DNA from: Medicago truncatula
Taxonomy: Eukaryota > Streptophyta > Magnoliopsida > Fabales > Fabaceae
DNA: 64,000 bases
Direction: 5' to 3'
Assembly: GCF_003473485.1 (NCBI RefSeq)
Contig: NC_053043.1
Span: 11,728,001 to 11,792,000, forward strand
A program made the position numbers and the translations under genes. Every line of letters starts with the position of its first letter. Positions within the stretch are counted from its first letter, which is position 1. The notes below the pieces were generated by a model. That model had not been told where the DNA came from. It searched no databases and worked only from the letters and a program-made list of their open reading frames with translations. Shown piece by piece: positions 1-11,867 of the stretch.

Positions 1-479
1 TTAGGGGAAAAAGAATTTGTATGAAGCTAAAGGGGAATTGTATGTATGTATAGACTGATTACTGGTGAGACCTGCCACTTTGGAACATGTTTGACTTGAT
101 GACATTTTGGAGTTAGACACACTGGGTGTGGTATCTGAGGATAGTGAAGCAAAAAATTGGGCAAAAATGCAACTATGTATGAATGATATTTATATGCGTG
201 CTATGTATGCATGCATGAATGAATATGTATGAGACTCATATGACGGTGTAATGGTAAGATTGTTGAGACAGGACTGGGTAGGTCTACAAGGAGAATGGCC
301 CGGCATCACTGTACGAACGCTCGAAACCTTCATTGGGGATAAAGTCACGGGGGATGAATCAACCATTGTTGGGGTACAACCCTTAAACATACTGCTGGGG
401 TAAGTCCTCACAAACCGGGGAAGAAGTCGCCATTTCACCAATGCAACACCGTATTGTCATGCTTGAATAGTCATTGCCT

Positions 480-1508
480 TTTGTATATATTTTTGAAATC
501 CCTAACTTTTGCCTGGATCGTCCTTTCGGATTTTGGATCCACCAGGGAGGTATTTTTTTTTTTTTTTTTTTTTTTTGCAATGACTACTGCTCCTTCGTTG
601 AACCTGCTAGTTTCGGACCAAACTGTTGACACATACTTCTGTATTTTCAAACTGTTCGATGGAGAACGTGTCGTTTGAAATACTGAGGAAGCGAGGTAAA
701 ATGAATTTCCAAACTGTTCAATGAAGAACGTGCCATTTGAAATATTGTGGATTGGTGACATCTCTGGATCAACCACACTAGTGATGACACTTTTAATGAG
801 ATACCATTGAAATAAGACACTGGATGGTAATGCAATTTATTTATAAATGATATTTGGATGCACGTTAGATGTGCATGAATGTTATATGCATGTATATGTA
901 TATGAATGAATGTATGAATATACGCATGAAACTTGTAGGACCGTATGACTGTATATAACAGGTGAAACTGACAAACAAGACTGGATAGGTAAGATAGGAG
1001 GTTGAACGACATCGCAGTACAAACACTCAGCAATCTTCATTGGAAATAATATCACTGGAGATGAATCAACTTAATGTTGGGGTAAAGCACGATATCAAAC
1101 CACGAGTAGGGGAAACAAACCATTAATCAGGCCACTGAAAGGAGAATGCCCCATAATCAAACCACTTGAAGGGAGAATGCCCCATAATCAAACCACAAGC
1201 AGAAGTTGCCATCAATCAACCCACAAGAGAGGTACCAACCCATGTTTTGGCAGAAGTCGCCATACATCAAACCATAGGCAGAAGTTGCCATTTGTAAACC
1301 AATACCGAGTGCATTCTTCCATTTGACCCTCTTGCACTGTGATGTCTCTGTCTTTGTTTTTTTTTTTCATTTCATTTTTTTTTTTTCATTTCATTTTTTT
1401 TTTATATTTTTTGAATCCCTAACTTTTGCCTGGACCGCCCTTTCGGGTTTTCAATCCACCGGGAACATATTCTTGGCTTAAGCCGCCCTTTCGGGTTTTC
1501 GACTTAAT

Positions 1509-1540
<32 letters not shown>

Positions 1541-1685
1541 GACAGAGATCATCTCTCAGCTTTTGGTCATGCCAACCTTGCAGAGTTTAACTGTCTTTGA
1601 GACGGATGTTGATGTATGTTTCACCCACTCATAAATTCAAAGAAGATGTACTTGTTGTTTATGCTTTTTCAGAAGACATGATAAA

Positions 1686-1718
<33 letters not shown>

Positions 1719-2300
1719 TTTTTTTGAATTTTTTTGCTTTAGGTATTAACATCAAAAATAGAAGAAAAATTTGCAAACCGAATAAATGAGAATTTTAAAT
1801 AAATGGGCACAAGCTCAAGTTATTGTAAATGGAATGGTGGCCTGCCAAAGGCGTGGTTCCACAGATTTTAAAAGTTTGGAAAAATGGTAATTATATGGAA
1901 AAGGTACGTTGAACACAATAACCACTGTTTCCTCTACCAACTTTGAATTCCACTGTTTTGAGTCTTTGATTTGCAGACGCTTCAGATCGGAAGCCCTTTA
2001 ACAGCTAAGATGCCCCAGATGAATCATATCTGATTTGATGCAATTACCTTGCCATGAGTCGGAGGTCTTTTGACGGCTGAAATGCCCCATATGAGTCATG
2101 TCCGACCAGATGCAGTTACTTTGTCATGATCCTTAACTTTTGCATAGATCGCCTTTGCGGGTTTCAACCTATCAGGATAATCATTTTTTTTTATATGTCT
2201 CTAACTTTTGCATGGGCCGCCCTTTTGGGTTTTCAGTCCATCGAGACGCTCTTTTTTTTGCCTAAGCCGCCTTTTCCGGTTTGCGACTTATCGAGCTTTT
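480..2300. repeat. Dispersed short module repeated in the retroelement 3' region
   Basis: A module of about 45-50 bp recurs at roughly 495-550, 1410-1465, 2130-2180 and 2200-2250. Its core is CTAACTTTTGCCTGGACCG, followed by CCCTTTCGGGTTTTC. A related second module with AAGCCGCCCTTTCGGG occurs near 1478-1507 and 2262-2295. Long T runs (550-576, 1510-1540, 1687-1712) separate them. Two 33-bp near-identical units also sit at 1130-1190. The copies are diverged, so this is an old feature of the family rather than a fresh tandem array. Confidence 0.6.
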
Positions 2301-2529
2301 TCATTTTAACAAAGTATTTCTTGACTGCATCGGTATTCACAGGACATACAAGTTTAACCTCATGCTTTGTATTAGGCATTCATTGCTCCTGGAGCTTATT
2401 TAAATCAGATAGCATAACTTTTGAGCACAAGGCCACTCTCTTGACATTCATGGGGATGAGCCTTCTCTTGTTGAAATCATGCTTTTGATACAATTGTTCA
2501 CGCCATACGGCAATAACACTTTTAACTTC

Positions 2530-2880
2530 AATCAAGCTTAGCTTTCATTGGAACTCCCATTGACGGGACTTTGACCTTCATGTGAGGCATTGCCTTTATG
2601 TTGTATACTGAGGGATGGAGGGGGGGTTGCCCCTGCTGAAGTGTTCACTTGAAGTACAATATCCTTGCAAGGAAAATGGTGGCATCTCGTGCCAGTCTTT
2701 GTACATGAAAGTCCTCTTCTAGACACTCTCTTTTGATATTTGCAGCTTCGACGGCCAAGATGCCCCAGTAGGCGAGAAATCTCAGTGGAAGCTTCTTCAT
2801 CATCCTCTTATTCAGCCTCGGATACAAGAAACTCAAGGTCGAGAGGGAGTATATGATTAAAGTGTTCAACGGGTTTATTA
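2530..2880 (-). pseudogene. Degraded gypsy polyprotein scrap (protease-linker region)
   Basis: The minus strand contains an acidic stretch reading [10 protein letters not shown], an in-frame stop, then EDDEEASTEISRLLG. That pattern of acidic residues followed by ISRLL resembles the linker before the protease/RT part of Tat/Ogre polyproteins. The reading frame is interrupted and nothing recognisable as RT follows. The resemblance is from memory of the family and is tentative. Confidence 0.35.
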
Positions 2881-3236
2881 ATGCATGATTTGATTATTGA
2901 TATAAACATTATGATTATGCAGATATGTGGAAATGATTAAGGAAAAAAGATTCTTTTTTGTTTTTGTTTTTTGTATTACCATTTTTCCAGAAAAAGCACA
3001 AAATAAAACAAAGTCGGGATCAAGCGACCTTTTCCTAAATGATGAAAATACGAAAAGCAAAGAGCCCTAAACAAGTTCACTTCCGTCTCGGGTGGGACGA
3101 AAGGATTAAAAAAACATAAAGCAATAAACAAACATATTAATTGAACAAAAGAGTAGTAGAAATAATCATCAGCAAAGGCCCAATTGTAGCTAAACACTCC
3201 ACATGTCAACACAAGGTCCAAAAATCCGATAGCAGG

Positions 3237-4283
3237 TTAACTTGCACATTCAGACCCAAACTCTTCGAAAGGTATGAGATCGTCTTCGATCAGCTTCTGG
3301 ACTTCAATCTTTAAAGAAAAACAGCGCTCAACATCATGACCTTGTGCCCCTTGATGGAAAACACAAAAGAGATCAGGTCTCCATCGAGCCGGCAATCTCT
3401 TCGGTATTGGAGGAGGTGGCCTAGTCTGGACAAGGTTCCTCTCAAGCAAATAGGGAAACAACTCCCCATATTTCATTGGAATCGGATCAAATTTAATTCT
3501 TGGAACCTGTTGTCGAGGCTGTTGTTGATATTGCTGAAACTGGGGCTGATAACCCGGATTGCAGACAACATTCATGATGGGCAAAACAGTGGTAACAGAG
3601 TGAGAATCCAGATACTGTTGTTGACTTGGTCGAAACTGGGGTTGATAACCCGGATCTTGAACAACATTGGTGATGGGCCTAACAGCGGCAACAAAGTGAG
3701 GAGCCAGATGTTGTTGTTGAAGTAGCGATTTTATATCTTGGTCATCGAAGGACCAGACGTTACTTTCAATCAACTTCTGAACTTCTTCTTTCAAAGGGTA
3801 GCACTGCTCAGTGTCATGACCTGGTGTCCCTTGATGGAATACACAGTTGAGGTCAGGGCGATACCAAGGTGGCAGCGAATTCGGCACCCGAGGAAGTGGT
3901 AGGGTTTGAACAAGGTTCTTCTTAAGCAAAATGGGAAGCAAATCCGCATATTTCACAGGAATCGGGTCACACTGAGATGCTTTTTGGACCTGATTTTGCG
4001 AAATGAACTTCTGAGGAACCTGATTCTGAGGGATAGACTTCCGAGGAGCCTGTTGTCGAGGCTTTTGAGGGCAAATTGGCTGATATGGTGATTGAGGCCT
4101 TTGTTGGACAAGCGGTGGATCGTTTGTAGCCATCAATGAAGATACAAGGCTAGTTAACTTCTCTACCTCAGCCCTAAGTGTTGTTACCTCTCCACGAAGC
4201 TCATGAACCTCTTGCTCAAGCCGATCCACTTTTCCTGTTTGCACGAGTGTCTGCATATGCGAGCCGAACTTGGATGACGACAT
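3237..4283 (-). CDS. Gag-like protein of an Ogre/Tat element with duplicated zinc knuckle (348 aa)
   Basis: This is a structural, RNA-packaging type protein of an LTR retrotransposon. A coiled coil of heptads occupies about residues 16-50. A Pro/Gln-rich spacer follows. Two copies of a 71-residue block lie at residues 106-176 and 266-336, exactly 160 residues apart. Each block has the same order: DPIP..KY, a Leu-rich helix, a proline stretch, and a C-x2-H-x5-H-x4-C knuckle (Cys147-Cys161 and Cys307-Cys321), ending in a helix with EVQKLIE. Between them a 15-residue PGYQPQF-containing segment is also duplicated (203-217 and 235-249). The ORF starts about 990 bp after the primer-binding site. 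A normal Gag core upstream of the knuckle seems absent, so this may be a shortened or reshuffled Gag. Confidence 0.7.
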   Translation of the reverse strand: MSSSKFGSHMQTLVQTGKVDRLEQEVHELRGEVTTLRAEVEKLTSLVSSLMATNDPPLVQQRPQSPYQPICPQKPRQQAPRKSIPQNQVPQKFISQNQVQKASQCDPIPVKYADLLPILLKKNLVQTLPLPRVPNSLPPWYRPDLNCVFHQGTPGHDTEQCYPLKEEVQKLIESNVWSFDDQDIKSLLQQQHLAPHFVAAVRPITNVVQDPGYQPQFRPSQQQYLDSHSVTTVLPIMNVVCNPGYQPQFQQYQQQPRQQVPRIKFDPIPMKYGELFPYLLERNLVQTRPPPPIPKRLPARWRPDLFCVFHQGAQGHDVERCFSLKIEVQKLIEDDLIPFEEFGSECAS

Positions 4284-5273
4284 CTGGCCCCTTTACTGTT
4301 GGATTGACCTCTTTATGGAGAAGACACAGTGTGAGATACAGACTAGAAACTATGAATGCAAAATGATGCATGATATATGTATGCAAAAATGTATGTTTTT
4401 TTTTTTGAAGGACTAATCAAAGTTATTTTGTAAACATGGTTTCATTTGAAAATTGTGAAGATATTGCAAAAGGTAAGATCAAAACCAAGGAAAAAGTTCT
4501 TAACAAAAGTTAAAACTTAGTTAAGATTTTTTTGAAGTTGTATCTCTTGGTGTTCATTCTTACAAGGTCCATACCCATGATATTTGCAAAAAAACTTGTG
4601 TAAGTCCTTCAATTTTTGATGGAAAAAGTAGTTTATGGATGAATGCATGTATGCATGGTTATGCTAAAGTACATAGAATACATGGTGATGTTAAGTCCAC
4701 ATGTTGGAGTCGAGGGTAACAACGCCATTTGGTAAGGACTATGGTTTAAATTGCACTTGTAACAAAAGTTCTACCAAGGTTCCCAAAGTCATTGACCACT
4801 TCCGAATACTATCGGATACCGAGAAAACACCCGGTCCAAACAACGTTCGTAGGAAAGTCTCATTTGAGTGTAGTATCGCGTATCGACTAATTCTGAGAAA
4901 ACACCCGGTTAGCCACCGCACTACATCCTAAAAGGCCAAGATGGGTTAAGGGTTACTAAAGGTCCTTAGCTTCAATGGAAACTTAAGAGTAATAAAGTCT
5001 AAACGTGAAAACACACGCCGACATATATCACATCAAGCTCCTCCGCTAAGTGTGGTTATCTCACATGTGTCAAGACACGAGTATACTCTCGGTATGCCAC
5101 TATGAGTTTACCACTCCTATCTTATATTTCCCTCGAGCTCGGGTGTAGAGCTTATTTTCTCACCCCTCACGTAATAAGGTAAACATGTAAGCAAATATTT
5201 ACAAAGTATAAACAAGTAATAAAGCACAAAATAAAGAAAGTAAGGTGGGTTTAACCCGCGTAGGATCTAATAT
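4284..5273 (-). other. Retrotransposon 5' untranslated leader, no gene seen
   Basis: This is the stretch between the primer-binding site and the Gag-like ORF, read leftwards. It contains short repeats such as CGAGAAAACACCCGGT-type motifs (near 4820 and 4902). No ORF here has a recognisable domain. Confidence 0.5.
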
Positions 5274-5290
5274 CCCCAGTGAAGTCGCCA
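5274..5290 (-). other. Primer-binding site of the Ogre-like element
   Basis: The minus strand reads TGGCGACTTCACTGGGG three bases inside the LTR end. Ogre elements are known for a TGGCGACTCCACTGGGG-type site complementary to a tRNA-Arg 3' end; this copy differs by one base. Its placement directly next to the LTR terminus fixes the element's orientation. Confidence 0.75.
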
Positions 5291-6794
5291 TTCTGTGCTC
5301 CTTGATTTTCGGATATCAAACCATTAATTGATTTGAATCGTCAATCTTTGAACTCTCAATTTTTATTCGTGGGAAGGGAAAAAATGAGTAAAAACCCTTA
5401 TCGAGACTTTGGATTCGGGGGTTGGTTTCGAATAGGGAAGATGTTAAGCACCCTAAACGACTTCGGTACTCCGAAGGAACCGCTTACTTAGATTATCTTG
5501 TGCTAAATTCATTTGCTTACTTGAAAAATTATTACCTAAAAATCTAAGTAAAAGAATGGAGGGAGAAGAAGTATGTTTTTGGTTGTTTTTATTTGATTTG
5601 GGAGGACAAGTCCTCTGCCTACGTACCCTTTTTTGGGAAAGGGATCAAAACCGACGTAGTTCCACTCAAAAATTTCTTTGGTGGGTTAGGTTGATTTTAA
5701 GATTTTTTTTGAAAATGGTTTTTAAGAAGAGAAAGATGCCTCAAGGCATGAGATAAAAGAAATGAGTGAGGTTGATTGATTTTAAATTTTGAAAATGGTT
5801 GAAGTTGAATTAAAATTGATTGAGAATTTGATTAAGAAAATAAAGGGAAAATGTTATTAAGAAAATGATTTTTGAAGTTTCGCATATCCGATTTTTTTTT
5901 GAGAAAATGATTTTTCTAAACTAACGGTGAAAACTAACGTAACGTCGTAAAAACTAACGGAAAGCGGTAAATAAAATGTGGTAGTGTCGGTGCATGTGTC
6001 GGTGCTTGTGTTACCTACATTATTACATCAACTCCTAAATACAATCCTAAGGCCTTTATGCCAAAATAAAAATGCAAGAAATAAAATTACATCAATTCCC
6101 TATTTATACACACTAAGTCAATGACAAAATAAAATGATGGAAAAATTAAATGTGCATGCTATGATTCAAGACAAAAAATTAAATAGTTAGTAATCACAAG
6201 AAATATTATGATGAATGAGACATAAGAAATAATAAGCAAGAATTAAGACAAATAATAATTAAGGTCATCATATAAGAAATAAACAAAAAAAAAATATGAA
6301 ATAAAAGAAAACAAATAGAATGGATTTTTAAAATTAGAGAAAATTAAAATAGTGAGAAAAATATTTTTTGGAATTTTTCTAAACACAAAAATGTCAAAAA
6401 AATGTAAAAACAACATTTAAAAATAAAGACAATTAAAAATAAGAAATAATAAAACATTGGCTCAGCAGGATTAATTCTGGACCATTGGATTAAATCAATG
6501 GTCCAGATTCAGTCACTGGGTTCATCACAGCCGTTGGATCCAACGATCCAAGGGTCACAAAAACAACATAGAAACAAAGGGATTAAACTGAAAACACAGT
6601 GACCGTCAGATCAACGATCTGACGGTCCAACCAGAAACCACACCACACTCACGCAGAAAAAACACACACTTGACCCGAGATCAAGATACACAGGAGCCCT
6701 CAGATCAAGGAATGATCCCGATCCAAGGGCTGTAACGCGATGGAGCACTGAATTGCAGTATGCATATGTGCACAAGACCAAACCAAAAAAGAAA

Positions 6795-6802
6795 GCACTA
6801 TA
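6795..6802 (+). promoter_or_regulatory. Opposing TATA-like box inside the LTR
   Basis: The plus strand reads ACTATAAAAGGG, followed by a CT-rich, AACCTAGAGAGAGAAGC leader. It points against the element's own direction and could drive an antisense transcript. Sequence only; position accurate to a few bases. Confidence 0.3.
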
Positions 6803-7572
6803 AAAGGGTTTCAACAAAAAAAACACAACACAAATCACATAAAACCTCTTTCTAAAAAAAAACCTAGAGAGAGAAGCTCCCTCTTCTCTCTACAAAGCTC
6901 GCCGGAGAAGAAGGTGGGGGAGGGGCGGCCGGAGCTGCTCCGGCGTGGTGGTCGGCCGGAGCGCCGCCGCGCCGGAGTTTTTTTTCTTGCTTTTTTTCGA
7001 AATTTTTTACATCAAATCACTCCTCTTCCCTTCCTCTACTCGAATCCGGACTCATAATTTCGAAAACATGCGCCAAAAATCCTAGATCTACAAATGAAGG
7101 TGTGAAAATTTTTACCTCTTTTTCCGGTCTCCTTCTCTCCTTTGAATCCGGTCCGTTTCGTTCCCTTCCTTTTCCGGTTCGGCCTCCTCCTTTGAATCCG
7201 GTCCGGTCCTGTTTCCTTCCTTTTCCGGTCCGATTCTGTTTTGGTTTGGATGATGATGATTTGTGTGGTTGTATGGGTTGATTTGAGGTTTTGTTGTTGT
7301 TATGCGATTCGGATTTGTAGTGATACAGATCCGGATTTGTGTTGTTGGGTTCGGATTTGTGTTGTTGCCGTGTTTGTTGTTATTGTGTGTTTCTGGAAAT
7401 GATTGTGGTTCATGTTCATGATGAACAACTATGAACATTCATGATGATTATTGTGTATTTTTATTTTTGATCTGAAAAAGTTGAGAGAGATGAAAGATTA
7501 GGGTTTCTGAATGATTGCTGCAGCTGCTACAGTGATTCTCTCTGACCCTCTTCCCAATGATTGGACAGTGTA

Positions 7573-7580
7573 TTTATAGT
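7573..7580 (-). promoter_or_regulatory. TATA box of the Ogre-like LTR
   Basis: The minus strand reads CACTATAAATACACTG, and a leader with AGAGAGAATCACTG follows in the direction of the element. Position about 625 bp into the LTR is consistent with a U3/R boundary. Confidence 0.5.
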
Positions 7581-8205
7581 GACAAAATAGGGTTGGCTCT
7601 GGTACAGATCAAAGACCAAAATACCCTGCAGCTGAGACTTGGAGAAAAAGACTTTAACAAATAAATAAATAAATAAATAAAACAAAAACAAAATGAATAA
7701 CATAAATAAATAAAAATAAAAAAAAAATAAAAAAAAAATAAAAGAGGAAGGAAGAAAGTCACTCACGTGACTTTCATTTCTTTGTTTTTTTTTTTTTTTT
7801 CTAAAAAATAAAAAATAAAATAATAATAAACAAACTAACCTAAAAAAAGAAAATAAAAAGTCCCTTCGAAATCTGACATGAGGTACTTCAAAGTATCCTC
7901 CCTGCCGAAATTTCGGTTGAAATGATTAAAAAGACACGCCTTTTAAAATACAATTAGCCATTTTAAAATGACTTGCCTGTTATGACTAAAAGGATTATAA
8001 AATGCGTTTATAAAAATTCAAATGAAGTGATTTTAAATATTGTAAAAAAGCAAGCGAGGACTTAAATGCCAGATGAAAGTCTTTAAATGATTAATGACGA
8101 AAAACACGAGTTTTAAAAGGTAAAAAAAACGCATAAAAGAGAATCTGGACTAATATAAAATGCGGACAAGAAAGATTTCAAATGGTCCAAATTTGGGGTA
8201 TGACA

Positions 8206-9610
8206 GAATATGTGAAATAACTTAGTTTTTTAATCTCAAAATAAATATATTATATATACGACAACGAGAACGAATATAAATGGTTTGAGAAACACCAAAT
8301 GTGACCAAAAGCCCAACCAAAAAGAAAAAACATATGCAACACTATCAGAAAAGCTAAAAGAACAACATCTCAAAACACAAAATGGAAAGCCCTAATCCCT
8401 CCCAGTGTCCAAAAACAAAAGATAACGGATCAAACCCCACTAGAAAACTAGAAAACACCTGCTAGACCACCAACAACAACAATACTGTAAGAACGAAAGG
8501 AAAAAAATATCCCTCCCTCTTGGTGACCAAAAACTAAAGGAAGAATGAACCAAATCCACTTTATGAGAAAGATGCGATTCATGAAATCAATAAACAAACC
8601 AAAAAGTCCCGCTCAAAGGCAACCAAACATGCCCTCTACATATATAGGCTACCAACTCCAAAAGAGAAGTGGTTCCACCATCCACTCATAATGAAAACAT
8701 GGTGAATCAGAATGTCTCTCTAAAAGCTAATATCAGTAGTGAGCTAGACCTTATGAACCAATTTCTCTACATGGAGAACCTTTTCAAAAAACATGAGATC
8801 ATGAGCTATTTAAATGGATCACACAACAATATGTCAGATAAAATTAAACTATTTAATAACTTTTACAAAAGATGAAATTTGAACAAATTACTATCATATA
8901 ATGTTATGGTAGTACTCATTAATCAGGTTAAATTAAATGGAAAGAAGAACAACATAAATTAGTAGAAAAATGTTGGCTATATATGGCTATATAGGATAAA
9001 TAAAATAGACATGTACCTATTTACAAATTTTTTGGGTCAGGCAGATTAACTATTATCTACACTTGGGTTTTAGGTAAAAGGAAACTTAATTTTTTATTTT
9101 ATAAATGTGAGCAAATACATAATAAATAAACAAGTGCTTGGTTAATGAGCTTTATTAAAGCTCATTTACTTCGTTAACACTTAATTTTGATTTCTGATGA
9201 AATGATTATTGATAAGATTTCATTTACCATTTAATCAAACTTTGAATTATCAAGCCATCTTCCTCTGTGTATCAGAGTGTTGACACCAAAAACCAATTTA
9301 AAAAAAAAAAACTAAAAATAAATGACTATTATTAATTTAAGTCACATTAATGATCATTATAATTGATCGTCTCGTATGAAATTTGAACTTCGTGACTAGG
9401 GTTAAAAAAGATCAAATTCTTTCTTTTGAACCCGCATTATTACATGTTTGGTTTTGCGTTGACAAAAATTGATTTTGAGTGAATTGATTATGTAAATTTG
9501 ATTATGACTAAAATTTAATTGAATATAGAATGATTTATGTTTGGATGTACTTTAGTAAAATTGGATTTAACAACACATTTAAGGCTAACATCACTTTTAG
9601 AAGTCAAACT
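8206..9610. other. Intergenic AT-rich DNA, no gene seen
   Basis: No supported coding region. The short reading frame at 8669-8875 has no recognisable domain or splice context. Confidence 0.5.
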
Positions 9611-9614
9611 ACAA

Positions 9615-10060
9615 ATTTTAACTAGGGGTGTTCGCGGTGCGGTTTGGCTTTGTTGAATTTTAAAATAAAATTCGAACAAAACCAAACTAAACCAATGTGG
9701 TTTGGATTGGATCGGTTGGTGCGATATTTTCGAGACAATAGATATTTTTGCTACCAACATTAAAATCGAGTTAAAAAGCTATAAAAAAATATATTTTCAA
9801 CAATGTTTTCGACAATGTTTTAAATTTCATCTAATATTACAATTTTATTTTCACAAAACAATATAGACAAAATTTAAAATGTGGGTAAAAAATAATCCTA
9901 TTTTGTAAGAAATGTAAAAGACCAAGATTTATCATTCTATGAAATTTCATTATATAAAAAATAATCCTATTCTATAAGAAATGTAAAAGACCAAGATTTA
10001 TCATTCTATAAAATTTCATTATATAAAAGTTCTAGCAATTTATAATTGGTATAGTTGGAA
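9615..10060 (+). mobile_element. Fragment of a GGGTGTTC-ended DNA-transposon repeat (copy A)
   Basis: It starts GGGGTGTTCGCGGTGCGG and shares order and wording with the repeats at 42713-43370 and 57000-57620: a CGGTTTGG block, AACATTAAAATC, TTTTCAACAATG, then AAATTTCATC and ATTACAATTTTATTTTCA. A 69-bp segment is tandemly duplicated at 9889-10028. This copy lacks the right end, so it is truncated. A hAT-like non-autonomous element is a guess from the terminus. Confidence 0.5.
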
Positions 10061-10099
10061 ATGATCCTTTAATATGATCATTTCATTCTATAAAAAAGA

Positions 10100-11235
10100 G
10101 TGAAGAAAGAGAAAATAAAATAGTTCTCATTAAGAAAATACCTCAAAAGATAAGTTCTAACATGAAAATACCTCAACACGCTTTCGACTAGCCAGGAGCG
10201 AGTTCCCAGCAAAGGTTAACTCGCATAGGCGAGCTCATCTCACTTAAAGCGAGAAAACGGCAGAAGGTCTCAGATTTTCATGCCAGAAGCGAACCATAAG
10301 CGAGCATTCATGTTGAAAGTGAGCCAAAAGCGAGAAAACTCCAGGAAGTCCCAGGATTGCAAAATCAAACTCGCATTGAGCGAGTTCATCTAGCTTGAGC
10401 AAGTGGAACATGATAAGGTGCTACGTGGCAGTCATCCAATGGGTAGCGTGGGATCTTGCTTAAGCGAGTTGAACTAGCTTAAGCGAGCTTGCTCAGATGC
10501 AGCCACCTATAAATAGCTTTTTCTCTCACTTCTAAGGCATTCATCCACTATTTTATACATTTTCTGGTTTTTAGAGAGAGAGTATGACATTTATAGAGAG
10601 AGAAACACAAAGCAAGGGTGTTATGAGTAGATTCTTCCCAAGATTTGTAGAGAAATCATGAATCTTGTCGTGGAATCAAACAAGCTATTATGTAATCTTT
10701 TGATCATCTAATATATGATTCTAGCTATTTAATTTGATATTGTTTTCATTTTTGTGTTTAATGGTTATTTAAGATTTGAAATGTTATTGAATGGTACTTT
10801 TGAATCTAGGGTTAGAATATTAATCTATCAAAGCTTTTATTCTAGACATAGGGTTTAAGTTTTGATAATCACTTTAAAATCAAGAATTTAATGCTTTTGG
10901 ATCGTTTAATAGGTTGAAAAATCATCAATTATTTAGACATGAATAATATTGTTAAGTGATTGTGATAATATCGATTAAAAAGCTAGAATTCGTGTATGTG
11001 GTCATGAGAATGCAATTGTAACGTTTGGTTGACGAACTCTAACCCCAAGAGAAATTTCCCTATCTCGTCTCTATTTATTTTAATGTACATTAGTTAGAAT
11101 AGTTTTAAACAAACAAACTTTTAAACCAAACTTAAGATGATAAATGATGTTGAATGGCTTATGGTATACGTCAGTCCCTGTGGAGACGATGCTAATATAC
11201 TTACGTGTAAATATAAATACGATGTGCAAAAGTCT
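10100..11235 (+). mobile_element. Probable degraded LTR of a retrotransposon
   Basis: Features of an LTR are present without clear ends: a TATA box (TATAAATA, 10508-10515) followed by an AGAGAGAG leader, many GCGAG/CTCGC motifs between 10190 and 10490, and a terminal CAGTCCCTGTGGAGACGAT block near 11170 of the type found at ends of some plant LTRs. No TSD was found. The right side is cut by the LINE fragment. Confidence 0.4.
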
Positions 11236-11867
11236 TACATCAACTACTTCTAGACCGTCTTCCTACAAAGGCTAATTTGGGGCGTCGGCGAGTGCTTCAA
11301 CCTAACGATATCATGTGAGTTGGCGGATGTGGTTGTTCTGAGACAGCGAACCACCTTTTTCCTGCATGTGACAACTTCGGTACCATTTGGAATTTGTTGT
11401 GGCAGTTGCTCGACATTTCTCATGTTGCCTCCGGTGTGATTGATGAACATTTTAATCAGTTTACTCATTTGGCAGATATGCCACAATCTTCACATTCTTT
11501 CTTCAAGGTAATTTGGCTTGCTTGTGTGTGGGTAATTTGGAAAGAAAGGAATGACCGTGTTTTAAAAAATATGGCTTCCGATCCTTTTGCTCTCATTGAT
11601 AAAGTTAAGCTTAATTCTTTTCTTTGGTTGAAATCAAAGAATGCTTTGTTCGCTTTTAGCTACCATGAATGGTGGTGTTACGCGCTTCATTGTATGGGTG
11701 TTACTATGTAATTTCTTTTACTTTGCTATGCCGGTGCCATTTGTTGTAGGCACTCGTTTCATTGTAACTTTGTAATTCTTGAGGGGTTCACTCTTGGCAC
11801 GCCTTGTGCGGGGTGAATCGCCTATGATTTTAGTAATATATCTCTTTTTTGCTTGTTCAAAAAAAAG
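11236..11867 (+). mobile_element. 3' end of an L1-type LINE (zinc-binding RT tail plus 3' UTR)
   Basis: The plus strand encodes the C-terminal zinc-binding domain found after plant L1 reverse transcriptases: LPTKANLGRRR, then C-x-C-type residues with a conserved ETANHLF and C, then the stretch KVIWLACVWVIWKERND (within the ORF at 11394-11711). The coding part is frame-broken near 11312. It is followed by a 3' UTR with GGCACGCCTTGTGCGGGG and ends in a short A tract (11859-11866). Reverse transcriptase proper is absent because the copy is 5'-truncated. Confidence 0.75.

Larger units (their letters stand above)
1..5273 (-). mobile_element. Internal region of an Ogre/Tat-like Ty3-gypsy LTR retrotransposon, pol mostly missing
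   Basis: This stretch lies downstream (minus strand) of a 5' LTR and primer-binding site and runs off the left window edge. Reading leftwards it holds an untranslated leader (4284-5273), a Gag-like ORF (3237-4283), a degraded polyprotein scrap (about 2530-2880) and then 2.5 kb of non-coding DNA rich in poly-T runs and repeated short modules. I see no reverse transcriptase, RNase H or integrase motif, so this copy looks non-autonomous. The 3' LTR is not in the window. The Ogre/Tat assignment rests on the LTR terminus, the primer-binding site and the knuckle type. Confidence 0.7.
5294..8205 (-). mobile_element. 5' LTR (2912 bp) of the Ogre-like retrotransposon
   Basis: On the minus strand the LTR starts TGTCATACCCCAAATTTGG at 8205 and ends GGAGCACA at 5294, giving the expected TG...CA ends next to the primer-binding site. 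Perfect stem-loop sequences lie at about 6477-6507 (around ATTGGATTAAATCAAT) and 6601-6627 (GACCGTCAGAT paired with ATCTGACGGTC). A GC-rich island (6900-6980) stands out in the AT-rich surroundings. The apparent reading frames here at 6611-6838 and 7112-7438 are low-complexity and not genes. Confidence 0.8.

Noticed and set aside
7527-7766. Hydrophobic Phe/Leu-rich minus-strand frames resembling a membrane protein
   Set aside because: Encoded by AAATAAATAAAT and A-run sequence in the LTR; pure low complexity.
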